In this document: one piece after another, positions 13,190 to 24,967 of the stretch
How the letters are laid out: every line of letters begins with the position of its first letter
How positions within the stretch are numbered: position 1 is the stretch's first letter
Source: Metopolophium dirhodum
Lineage: Eukaryota > Arthropoda > Insecta > Hemiptera > Aphididae
Direction of reading: 5' to 3'
NCBI RefSeq assembly: GCF_019925205.1
Contig: NC_083561.1
Span: 7,811,217-7,875,216, forward strand
DNA length: 64,000 bases
The notes under the pieces: model-generated
The model's input: only the letters and a program-made list of their open reading frames with translations
The model's database searches: none
Told to the model about the DNA's origin: nothing
Position numbers and translations under genes: made by a program

Positions 13190-15690
13190 TAAGTACGCAA
13201 CCACTTCAACCCCCATAATAATAACTGACAGCATTCGGTTTATGCACTACTGATTTACACTTACACACCATACAATGGTATCCATTTTAAAATCTGTGAA
13301 TATACTTTTACATTTTTATATGGGACATGGCTACATGGCTAAAACTTATTTAGAGTTATTTTACTAATTATTTAAACTTTTTTGTACAACTGTTTAATTT
13401 GAAAACGTGGATGAATTTCAACTCTACTATATAGGACTATTTCGATTACAAAAAAAAAATGTGTATTATATTATTTATATTATATATATAGGTACGCATA
13501 TTTTAATTGACATTATATATGAAAACATTTTAATTTGTAGTTGTTATAACAAGTCAGGTCCATTGAAGTATACTACTAGGACACTATTCGACACTATTCA
13601 AACATAATATGTGCCTATATATTATTATGTGTATTATAATTTATAGCGTTAGTCAAATGGTTTCATAACATTGGAATATTCCCATGAAAATATAAAATAC
13701 GGCCAACTTATTATTACTTTTTATGAGTGAATGTATATTCCTATAATGCGAATTATTATTATGTATATAATATATGACATAATTAAAACTTACGAAGATT
13801 CCGTAAAGTAACTTTTTTTTCCAGGAAGAGAGAATATTTATATTTTGTTTAAAAAAAATGATAGTCATAACTCCTAACACATGCACGTAATATTGTTTTT
13901 CGTTTAAATCTGTGTATATTGTAATTAATAGGTAACCTACATCAGTTACCTGACACTTGGCCTGTTCTCATTAAAATATAATTTGGTTGTGATTATTATT
14001 ATTTTATGCGTATGAATTTAAATTTTCTTTCCTTATAAAAAGTTATTTTTACACCAGTTATTTATACCATAAATAATTATACCATAATAATACCAGTATT
14101 CGTATTATTAATACAAAGTAAAAATAAAATTTAAAAGAGATGGTTTTACATATTTACAAATTTACGATCATCAAAATCATAGATATATTTATTTTCTCTG
14201 ATTGAATTTGACTAATTTGAGCAGATACCACATAAATGTTTAGCATTATCAATAAAGTATCCAAGTCATGCAAAAAATCATTAAATATTCTTATCGATGT
14301 ATTTTATTGTATGAAAAATATTCGAATTAAGAACTATCTTAAGATGTACCTACCTATATGTGCAAAACATTGAGACCTTCATTTAGAGTAATTTAATAAT
14401 GCCCTTCAATTTGTTATAGATAATAAATTTCTATTTTTATATACAAATGTAAATACAATACACTTAATACCTTGATATACATTAACTCAAAGACGATTTT
14501 TCTTTTAGAACACAATAAAATTATGAAAACTAGATATTGACATGGGCATCAAGACAGCCTTGATGGATTATAGAACCTTTATTTTCTTTTTAAGAGTTCA
14601 TCACTGACACTAAATATATGATTAAGAATTCGAATCTATATAATATATTATACTCATGTGTCACGGCCTGTATTATTTGCATTAAATAGACAATAACGTG
14701 AACAATTTACTTATACAATAGATAAATTACCAATTATGCAATTTTAATTATATATTTAATGTAATATAATATATATGATACTATTGCAGTGTTGGACGTA
14801 TAGTAATTATAGATAGACACAATTTATATTTATAATTAATGAAAAATTAAGTATTATCATTATATAGCTTAAAGTTCTTAAGGAAACATTTCAATATTTT
14901 CAAATATTTTATTTTTAACTATGAAAGTCATCGAAGTTTAATCTTATAAACTTCATATTTGAATTATTAGTTTTTGAAAAATTTTAGACTTTATTAGCAG
15001 TGATATACCTACCTATATTTATGATATTGATATTTCTCTATATCTAGGTACCAACATGACTATAAATTATGTGGTACTTATTTGTATTTTGTATTCGTAA
15101 TTTTTAAATTTAAGTGTGATTTTAGTATTTTTTTTTAACAATCACAATCAAGATATTATACTGTAGAATTAATAAAATATGTTTTAGAATAATTTTAAAA
15201 ATTGTTTAAAAATATGTTTTACTACATAGATAAAATAATACATTTTCAGATTATTAATTAAATGTAAAATAAGTTTCCGATTGTAATAATTTTGTATATA
15301 TTTTATACTACTATTTTATACTACTAAATACTTTTATAAGAATTTAAGAATTTTTTACTTATTAAATAAATATTAAATATAATAATAAGTACCTATCCTA
15401 TATTACATTTAAAAATTAAATTTAGTTATTTGTATTAGATATATTATGTAATATAAATATTATAGAGTATGTTTTTCAAATGCTGTTTAAAATTTAAATA
15501 TAGTTTTTATTGATGTAAAAATGAAAAATCAATTGTTAATTATAAATATGTTCAATTTTTAATTTTTGGACTATTACATTTTTTATATGCTGAGAGTGTA
15601 TAGGTAGTATAGAAAATAATATTTCTAAAATTCTGTAGTGATTCAAGTATAAAGTTAACAAAGTAGTATATCCATATGAATTATTTATAA
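13190..15690. other. AT-rich spacer or intron
   Basis: No exon, repeat boundary or RNA gene seen. If the candidate exons at 15697-15763 and 12735-12769 belonged to one - strand gene, this would be its intron. Confidence 0.45.
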
Positions 15691-15696
15691 ACTTAC

Positions 15697-15763
15697 GGGA
15701 TTTCGCACGTGAACGGTTAAACTCGCAGGAAACAGATGTAAGTTTGAACAACAACTCATTCAT
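15697..15763 (-). other. Candidate 5' coding exon of a minus-strand gene
   Basis: On the - strand an ATG at 15761-15763 opens MNELLFKLTSVSCEFNRSR and 22 codons plus one base later meets a perfect donor, C|GTAAGT (GTAAGT at 15691-15696). The codon use is less AT-driven than the surroundings. No family is recognised. It could be a genuine first coding exon reading away from the Cpr A promoter, about 500 bp from that gene's start, or coincidence. No intermediate exon was found. Confidence 0.22.
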
Positions 15764-16179
15764 TTCGATAATATTTTGTAAATCGAATTTACTATACTAC
15801 ACTGAAGAAGAAAAAATATTAAGTTATTTGTAACGCAGGATATGAAGTACGAACACTAAAAAATATCATGATTACTGCAGGTGCTGCACACTGACATATA
15901 GCATGTATAACATGTATACTGCAGAATACACGTTTCTTGACTGACACTGGCTAAGTATTTAGTCCAAGGTTCGCAAAAATCTTATATTTGCCATTTTACC
16001 ATAACGCCGACTGTAAAAAAAATAACACAAAAATAAATAAATAATATAATAATAATCAAACAAAAACGATTATTATGAGAGCGATTGTATAGAGACGGTG
16101 GCCGCGATGGTTGATAAAAAAAGAAATAATAATATCATCGGCCTAAAACGACCGCGGACGCACGTGGATGGACAATTGA

Positions 16180-16265
16180 CCAATGAGCGACTGGCGAGCG
16201 TGGGGACGCTCGATGCCTCCCTTTTAGTATAAATGCACCGTCCCGTCGGCTTTACAGATCATACT
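16180..16265 (+). promoter_or_regulatory. Core promoter of Cpr A
   Basis: A CCAAT at 16180-16184, a TATAAAT box at 16228-16234 and an arthropod-type initiator context TCATA at 16259-16263 give a TATA-to-start distance of about 31-33 bp. The start codon of Cpr A follows about 100 nt downstream at 16362. The region just upstream (16090-16225) is distinctly GC-richer than the flanks. The same TATA/initiator geometry precedes Cpr B and Cpr C. Confidence 0.75.
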
Positions 16266-16361
16266 GAATCCAACAGTGTTCTAGAACAGTCACAACTAGT
16301 TCTCAACGTTGTTTTTTATTTTTCATCAGTGCTTTACTACTACTCACCGTTCAATTCAAAA

Positions 16362-17693
16362 ATGGCGTTCATACAGGTCAGTATAATATATATTCTAATA
16401 TTATATATTATAATGTATAATAATGTTATAAGTAATAGCTGATCTCGGCTAGTGGTATTGAAATTTGAAATATCACTTAACTAGTTACTCATCTTGTGAT
16501 TTTTATTTCTCTTTTTTTTTAATACATAGGTATACTTCAATAGTTAAATTATAATTGTATATCTAGATATGCTGCATTAAAAACGAAAATCTCTATGTTC
16601 GTACCTACCTTTATCGTCTGTATAAATAATAAAAAGTTTATTTTATTTTAAATTCCATAACTTGCAGACAGCTCTACAGAAATGTTATAGTTTTTATATT
16701 TGAACTTTTTATGAATGAATATTTATTTTACTGATATTGCTTTAGATCTGCAATGTTAAAATGTAGCAACGTTCAATTTCATTTTCATAAGATACCTATA
16801 AATATGTATAGTATTTATTCTTAAATCTTACAATATTAATAATATATGCTATGTTGCTATATCTTAACTGGTGGAGTAATCGCACCGCGACTTTAAATTT
16901 GCATTTTGGAAATCTGAAACAGTAATACATGATGTAGGTACCTAAGAGAATGGCTATTAAATATAAATCACTGATATCGACGGATATATTGTGATTAGCT
17001 GTACAGAGACTTTAATGCCCGCTCTTGTTTGAAGGGATGATCTATTATTCGGAAAAATCCGAAATACGTTATATTCCCATTTAAATAAATAAATTAATAA
17101 ATAATGACATTGTTACTTGGTATAAGATAAAGATATATTGGAAAAAAAAATTAGGTATCCAAACTTTATCGTTGCAAAATATAATAGTATACTGCGTTGT
17201 TCAACAAGTACACTTACGACAAATGCGATGTACCTATTTCCTGGATTCATTTACATTTTTCATACATTTTTCATACATTTTTCCAACCATATATTATATT
17301 CTTCAATCCTCACTCGTTTTTGTGCATACAAAAGACATATACCTACGGTTATTAGTTTATTACACAATAATATATCATACACTATTCGAAGGGTTTTACG
17401 ATCTCGCGCAGTGTAATATCCACATAAATAATACATACGTATACATATTATATAGGTATATTTATAATGTATACAATACGCAATCATTAGCGAATTCAAT
17501 TCGTAATCACGAGGAAAATATTATTTCGAGCGCATTGTTTGTACGCGACACCATACCAGGTATATACTATTATTTATATGTATATATATGTATATAATTT
17601 TCGACTTTCTATACGAATTCTCACGGCGGCGGCGTTACGCGGTCTCTGGGCGCTATAGTCTGTCCCATTACAGCTCGCATACATTTAAAGACA

Positions 17694-17734
<41 letters not shown>

Positions 17735-19799
17735 GTGTGACCGTTGCAATATAATATAAATATACGTATGCGTCCGGTTTTCCGCGTGTTACAATTAATA
17801 AAAGATCATCGGCGGCGACGACGACGGGCGATTGCGCAACCCCACGTTGACCGCGTTTTCTCGCGACTATAACCCAATTATCGGGTTCATTTTTCACGTC
17901 CATTGTGCGTGCTTGGCCGCCGTGCCATTGTCGTGCATGCGAGGGAATAAAAAAATAATTACATTCATAATATATATACCTATATACTGTATACATATAC
18001 GCGTGCAGTGTGCGCTTCTCAGCGGCGGCGCTAAATATCTACATGAATATATACATATTACCGTATCCTATATAATATATACACACGCGGTCGTGATCAC
18101 ACCCGACTCAATAAATTCCGTATATACATTTAAATAGATATACACCATGCGTAATGATGTGTATATAATATAATATACGCGATCCGATCATCGAGCACGA
18201 CTCGGCGCGAACGAGAGGTAGTCCGTCGTTTCTCGTTGCGCCGTCGTCGACTTGAAAAAAAAAACGTATACCTAGGTACAAATAATATATAAATAATATA
18301 CGCTGCTGCAGTAGGAGGTAGGTACACTGCATATTATATCGATCATGATTATACCTCCAGCAGTGGTGCCTTATATATTTATATCGAGATGCACGATGAG
18401 CGCAGACTGAATTCTTCAGGTGCCCCACGCTATTATATACGACGTATACGTATAGGGGTGGAAACAGCACCAATGATATTCGTTCAGATGACGTGTCGAA
18501 ATTCGTAGTCATTCGCTGTGGTTGTCCATTCGTTGAATAATGACAATTATAGTTATATAGACAATGCCTGTAAATAGTATTTCAAATAAGTATAATGCAC
18601 TAAAGCTTTATATACAATTTATCTGCATAAATGTAAGACTGTAAGAGAAATAACGATCAGAAATAGAAAATCCACATTTTCTGATAAATAATATCGAAAT
18701 GTATTCGTGTGTTCGTTTGGCAGTGCACACTCGCCGCTCTCCTGTTGCATGTGGCTTGCGGAAGCTATCTGGCTCACCGCGCTGCCGCTTACCACGGTGT
18801 TGCACCCGCTGCAATCGGTTACCACCACGGTGGCGCACCTGCTGCTTACCACCACCAGGGTTATGAAGATGCCCAGTCTTATGACTACGCTGCGTACCCG
18901 GCATACTCGTCAGCCAGCACCTATCAAACCGACTACCCTAGCTACTCCTCGAAACCCGTCGACTACTACGTGAGTGATGCAATACATAATATAATATATT
19001 AGTTTTTAATTAATCATGCATATATTGTAAAATATAATATAATAACGCGATGATAATCAACTGTGGTGGATTCAAAATGAAAAACCCCATGGACTTTAAC
19101 CCCCTAATCTCCCATTCTTAAACAATTTTTTGATTTATATTAATATTCTGATCACGCTGATTACATATCTGAATTAAATTAAATCTAAAAAAATATATGT
19201 TTACACAATTATTGGTGATATTCTTATATATTTTGACGTCCATAAAAGTTTGTTAAAAATCATTCATGTAGCAATATTATATTATTTACCAAATATCGTG
19301 TATATATCCTCTTTATACAATATACGTTTGCCGATTCGGACCTTTTATACCGTCTAAAATTGATCGCCACCAAGAGTTGAATAGGTAACATAATAAAAAG
19401 CCACTACCTATAGTCTCTCCCCGCGTATACAATATCATCACAATATCTTCGCTTCATTGACATATACAATATTATGTTGTTTTTATCGTGTCTTAAACCC
19501 GGAATGGCCCACTATACCATCACGCTGTATCGCCACTGCAGTCGCCGCCCAAGTACTCTTTCAACTACGGCGTGAAGGACTACCACACCGGTGACGTCAA
19601 GGACCAATGGGAAGAGAGAGACGGTGACGTTGTCAAGGGTGAATACAGCTTGGTCGAACCAGACGGTACCACACGCAAAGTCACGTACACCGCTGACGAC
19701 CACAATGGTTTCAACGCGGTCGTACACAAGTCCGGCACTGCCCATCACCCAGCCCAGGTCGCCCACGCACCAGTCTACCACCACGCTTACCGCCGTTGA
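16362..19799 (+). CDS. Cuticular protein with RR-2 chitin-binding domain (Cpr A)
   Basis: Secreted structural protein of the exoskeleton; RR-2 proteins bind chitin through the Rebers-Riddiford domain. Three coding exons: 16362-16376, 18724-18969 and 19542-19799 (15+246+258 = 519 nt, 172 aa). Both introns are in phase 0 with consensus borders (CAG|GTCAGT...GGCAG|TGC and TAC|GTGAGT...TGCAG|TCG). Exon 1 encodes only MAFIQ; exon 2 continues CTLAALLLHVACG, completing a signal peptide of about 18 residues, then an Ala/Tyr/His-rich spacer. Exon 3 holds the whole domain from residue about 89, with PPKYSFNYGVKD, a WEERDGDVVKGEYSL block, EPDGTTRKVTYTAD and NGFNAVV, all matching the extended RR-2 consensus, then a His/Ala-rich tail. 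An ATG at 18709 is open into exon 2, but the MAFIQ splice gives the better signal peptide and links to the promoter. Confidence 0.9.
16377..18723 (+). other. Intron 1 of Cpr A, with GC-rich patches
   Basis: A 2.35 kb intron, the longest among the three cuticle genes. Its 3' half contains GC- and CpG-rich patches (about 17620-17680, 17805-17870 and 18180-18260) and a TA microsatellite at 17699-17731. ORFs there are Arg-rich or Tyr/Ile-rich and show no recognisable family. The patches could be enhancers or an alternative promoter close to exon 2, but nothing proves this. Confidence 0.6.
17699..17731. repeat. TA dinucleotide microsatellite
   Basis: About 16 uninterrupted TA units inside intron 1 of Cpr A. 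Confidence 0.9.
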
Positions 19800-20900
19800 G
19801 ATCAATTAAAACGAATCGCCCAAACAGTAAACCGTCGGTCACCGCGGTCGTTACCATACGTTATATTATTAGGCATTAATTTTTTTTTTTAGGCATACGT
19901 TTATAAGCGTATAACGTTAATATATAATATATTATATAGCATATAATAGTAGAGTTTTTACCCATACCAAATCAAAAATATAAAAAACACATGTACATAG
20001 GAGTTATCTAATACCTATTATACGTCTTATTATATTCTTTTTCTTTTTCTTTTTCTTCTGTTTCGTACGGTATCTCTGTTACGGTATAATATTAGTACGA
20101 CGATCGTAGTATATTAAACTGCATAACATCGCCTCAACTAATATCGATTCTTTTCGTCTCCAATCGTCATTTTTCGCTAAAATATGCATAATTCTATTAT
20201 TATTTTTACAAATTTTTTACACGCATTAAATCAAGTAAACTATATTTATATATTATACGGCCCTTCGCTTCGTCAATGATCTCTTTTCGATATAATTATT
20301 ACACGATAACCGGATAACCCGACGTACCTATATTATAGGTCGTATAGCTTAATATATTGTTTCGTAATTATAATATTTTAATATATCTTTAGAATGAGGA
20401 ACTTTTTTTTACTTTGAAATCATTTTTCATTTGTTTTTTTACACGGTGTTTTTTATTTAATTGTCTACTATTTTACTATGTATTCAAATGTATTATTATT
20501 AATTTTTTACACGCATTCAAGAATTGTATACCAAATATTGGGTATAATATTTCTCGATTGTTAAAAATGTTGTAGAAAACATATAATATCATACTTGAAA
20601 TATTTTTGTATACTTTTTACTTGACCATTTATTGTACTCTGTTTTGTATATACATTTTATAATTGCTCATAATATATCTAAAACGTATATATTTATATAA
20701 TTGTTTATTTTTATTGGATTATTTCTGGATACCTGCAACTATAAAATCATAGTGAATAGATGACACCGATACCTACATAATAAATCAGCTGTTAGGTAAC
20801 TATGATGGGACGCGAACGACGAATTACGTAACATGTATATTATACCAATAAATTATATAGAAATAAGCATAAATGCATAATTTAAATTGCATAAAGAACA
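19800..20900 (+). other. 3' UTR and downstream flank of Cpr A
   Basis: AT-rich sequence after the stop codon. Variant ATTAAA signals occur just after the stop and near 20112 and 20225; canonical AATAAA occurs at 20779-20784 and shortly after. Which one is used cannot be decided. A TTTTC pentanucleotide run lies at about 20037-20057. No other gene is seen. Confidence 0.5.
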
Positions 20901-23900
20901 GTCAAAATTAATTTTGATTTTGCATTCAGGTGAATTAAGAAATATTATACAGTTTAACGATTGCAGTGAATATCATTATGTATATTTATTTATAACATAA
21001 AATAAACTATAAAGTAATGATTTTCAAGTCACATTTTAAAAACAATATAATTGAACAGCAAAAAGTTACATGGGCACAAATGCGGTACAACACAGGTAGT
21101 ATAGCAGTATATATATATGGACATAAACGATATAAGCACACTATAATACATAATATATATTATATAAATGCATGGAAACAAATATAGAATATCTATAATG
21201 CAGTAAACCGTATACTCGGCACACGGAATCGTGCGGGTTTTGTATCGAATTCAGAATATTTTTATTTAAGGTTTGCCTCATAATACATATATGTGTACAT
21301 AAATACATAATATATATTATAACATCTATAGATTACACTTAGTATACGCCTGCAGACACATAGATAATAATATTATAAGGCATATAGATTATAGGGTATG
21401 GGTAGGGTAGCAATACGACGGTGCTTGTATTATATATTATTTTCTTATCATTCTCGTCGTGTGACGGTGACCCTATCATAATGACGCATTATAATACACA
21501 AATATTTCGCAACGACTAAATAGCGCGGGGACGGTTGTCACGAATGAGCACGGCGATCGGACACGACACAATAATAATAATAATAATATAATATATTATA
21601 ATGCTCTCCCAGCGACTGTATGCCATGGAGGGGAAGGAAGCGTATTTTCCGCGCTCATGTACAAAGTTAAATGTTATATACATCTGACGCTGAAAATCGA
21701 AAGTCCACATAATATACACAGGGCAGCGTACGCGAAATCAGCCCACCGCCACATTATGACATTTTTTCGGACATATTGTAAACAATTGTAAATGCAATTT
21801 TGAAATTTGTAGATCATCAGGAACTTCAAGAAATAAAACACAAGTTTAGGGGGGGAGCAACTTCGCGTACATCACATGACGCGTGGTTTGGACGCGAAAT
21901 GTTTGATTAATGATTGTTATTAAAATTATTACTACATCGCGCACGCTTTTATAACTATAATTATTATTTATTATTGTAATAGGTAGGTAATAGCAATTAG
22001 ACTGAGGAATAATACAACACGCACGGGAAATGGAAATAACTGCCAATCGACACCGTAGCGAAATGATAATAAAAAAATAATAAACCAATATTACCTATTA
22101 TTATTAATTAATTAACGATGATCTAATATTATAATATATTTTTGTATTACGTGCACACGAGTACCTATATTGCCTATACGTTACGCCGTGTTCAAAAACG
22201 CCTACACAACCGATACCTATAATAGTATTAACAGTTATTGGAATTTGGAGTTATTTAACGTATTTTATAAACATTTATTTTTTTATTACTAAATGTAAAA
22301 ATGTTCATTTCATTTCATTTCATTTTTTACAGGGGAAAAAGCTTTGTAGTTACATGACCAAACTAATCTAACCTTGTTTTTAATATTTAATCGTGTACTG
22401 TGTACTGAAGGTATATATTTTCTAAATTTATCTCTTACCTTGATTTTTTGACAAGTACAGGTACAATTTTTGATTGATTCCTCCACAGTGCGGTATGGAC
22501 GTGTGACCTTATCCATCCAAAATGCCACGACCTTTTTTAAACCCGAATGACATACAATTTAGTGTTCATCAATTCTGTGTTTTGAATTTTTGATTGGGTA
22601 GTTCTCTCAAAAACACCACTACAATTTTTTTGTCTGTCTAGCACACGTGTTACTTAATTAAGACCGCTCTTTGTATTCACTCATTGACCATTGTCATTGG
22701 CCAATCGTACTGTATGTTAAGTGAGCACAAAATAAGTTCCATAAAATTGTGACTAAAATTGATTCAAATTATTTTATAGCATTTTTCAACATTTTACAGA
22801 TTTTAAAGCATATTTTACAATTTTATGGATATAATTGGTATTCTTAAGACATATTGTAAAAACATAGATAATACTAATCTTAATAATATATTTTTTTAAT
22901 AAGTAAAAATTAGTAAGATATGAGGCAAATATGGTGAGAGGGTTTTACTATATTCAATGTGTGTAAGACAGAGAAACAGTTTTTACTTTTACTAATAAAG
23001 GGCTGTTAATTATGTTTTAAAAATATTTTGCATTTTGAGTAGGTAATTTTAGTATTTAATACCTAGTAGTAGTTTTTACCTACATGGGTACTCAACTGGG
23101 GAAAATTCCCCAGAACTATTTATTGTTGGGTCAGGTGGGTGGGTGATAATAAGTGATCAGTCATTAGTGGTATTTAATATTTAAACATCATTATAATTTA
23201 ACAATAATGGTAAGTGTAAAGAATAGGCAATAATAGTATAAGTATGACAGGTCACCGAGCAGTATATCACAATTATAATGCAATGCACTATTCGAGAGTA
23301 GCTGAAGTTTTTTTTTAAGTAGTTAAGGGGTTCGGGTTTAACACCAGAATTTTTTCCCCATAACAAGAAATATAGATCGGCGCCACCGAATGAATGAATT
23401 TATTTGATTATAATACACATTTTCCCTCCCTCTTTAAGGACAAAATTAATTACACCATCATTTATATTGCTGAAATGTTTAATTTATTTAGTATTATCAT
23501 TTAGATGATGACAGTAATACATTTATTAAGTTAGTGTTCCAACTTGATAAAGCGTAATACTAAATTAACCCAAAAAGACCGAATCATTTATTAATTATCG
23601 TAATCGGCAAAGTTATTTTTCTATATAATTATTGTATAACATTTATTGTACACAAATATAAACACTTTTTATCTACCTGATAATATAATAACCTACACAA
23701 AAATTGGTGGGATTTACATTTGCCCGAGTTCAATATTTTGTGAATTTGGTCTAAGACTCAGGACTTTATAACAGCGCCTGAATGTTAATGTTTCAAGTTT
23801 AAGACTGAGTATATATTTTTAATGATTATGAGACCTAAATCGAGTTAAAATGAATCCAGATTACCTTGTTCAAATCAAATTTGACTCTCAGAAGTTATTT

Positions 23901-23909
23901 CCACAATGG
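20901..23909. other. Intergenic spacer between Cpr A and DDB1
   Basis: No gene supported. There is a TTA-rich tract near 21570-21600 and assorted short ORFs with low-complexity translations. Cpr A and DDB1 converge here, so their 3' ends face each other across this spacer. Confidence 0.55.
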
Positions 23910-23917
23910 CAATAAAG

Positions 23918-24404
23918 CAGTGGTCAGGAGTACCGCACTAATTGTAGCACGCTACTTTATTTGTAGCAATTGATGTAGTGTCACTATATTACGCCTTAGA
24001 TAGCGCGAAATACTATAGCGAGCTAAATATTTCCAGTTAGCGTGGCAAAAATTATCATTATTTTGTCGCTACATACAATCTAATTGGTGATTATTAAAAT
24101 ATCAATTATGATTATATTTGTTTATTTATATTATGATAATGATGAGTGTATTAGTGAAATTTTTGTCCTGGGTCCTGTCCAGTGACCAAATGTCAAATCA
24201 ATACAAACTACAAACACAAGTTTTCATTTTAAAAATGAAGCGAAAAAGTAAAGCGCTACATTTAGACAATAGCGTTAGAAATAGCATGCTATATTTAAAA
24301 AAAGTAGCAATAGCAAGCTACTTTTTTTTTTTTTTGGGGGGGGGGGGGTGGGAGTAGCTGTAGCGTTAGCGCACAACAAAATACTAGTAGCGTCCTGACC
24401 ACTG
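23918..24404. mobile_element. Complete hAT-type MITE with perfect 8 bp target duplication
   Basis: A 487 bp non-coding element. The left end begins CAGTGGTCAGGAG and the right end is the inverse of CAGTGGTCAGGAC. The octamer CAATAAAG lies immediately outside both ends (23910-23917 and 24405-24412) and is identical, the hallmark of hAT-family insertion. The interior has repeated GTAGC/GCTAC motifs and a T-run joined to a G-run at about 24321-24348. It encodes no transposase. It sits just beyond the 3' end of DDB1 and its right-hand duplication contains an AATAAA hexamer by chance. Confidence 0.85.
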
Positions 24405-24412
24405 CAATAAAG

Positions 24413-24967
24413 TATAAATTCTACATTTGAATGTTTTACACAAAAATGTAAAATTGATCACTTTAATTAAAAACTATAAGAAAGTAAATTTTTTTGTGCA
24501 TATCTAAATTGTTTAAATATGTTCGGTTATTGACTAACAAATATTTTTATACATCAGCCATTCAAAACATATTTATTCAATTTTGATGAATCTTATAGAT
24601 AATCACAATTTAAGTTTTAATAAATATCAATAGAGTATATTATAATGAATAATCTTTTAGTTATCATTAATAAAAATGAATTTATACATATTGATAGTAT
24701 TTTATGAAAAAATAACATGATATATGGTCATCAAATTAAGTAAAAAATTATGGACTTAAGAAACATACTAATAGCAGCTCAAAATAATAAAAAATATTTA
24801 TCTGAGTACATCAATTTACTTCATATAAATACCATTATTAATAAAATTGAACTAACTTAATGAAAGATATAATACATGATTTGTACATTAAAAAAATTGT
24901 GTTTCAATACAAAATAAATTATAAGAAACACCCAAAAAGAAAAAGATCCAAATTAAGTACCTATCAA
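24413..24967 (-). other. DDB1: 3' UTR and downstream flank of DDB1
   Basis: AT-rich tail beyond the DDB1 stop codon. On the - strand a canonical AATAAA occurs at 24572-24577, about 390 nt past the stop, and is the best poly(A) signal candidate I see. No other feature. Confidence 0.45.

Noticed and set aside
19512..19805. 97-codon minus-strand ORF
   Set aside because: Antisense shadow of Cpr A exon 3.
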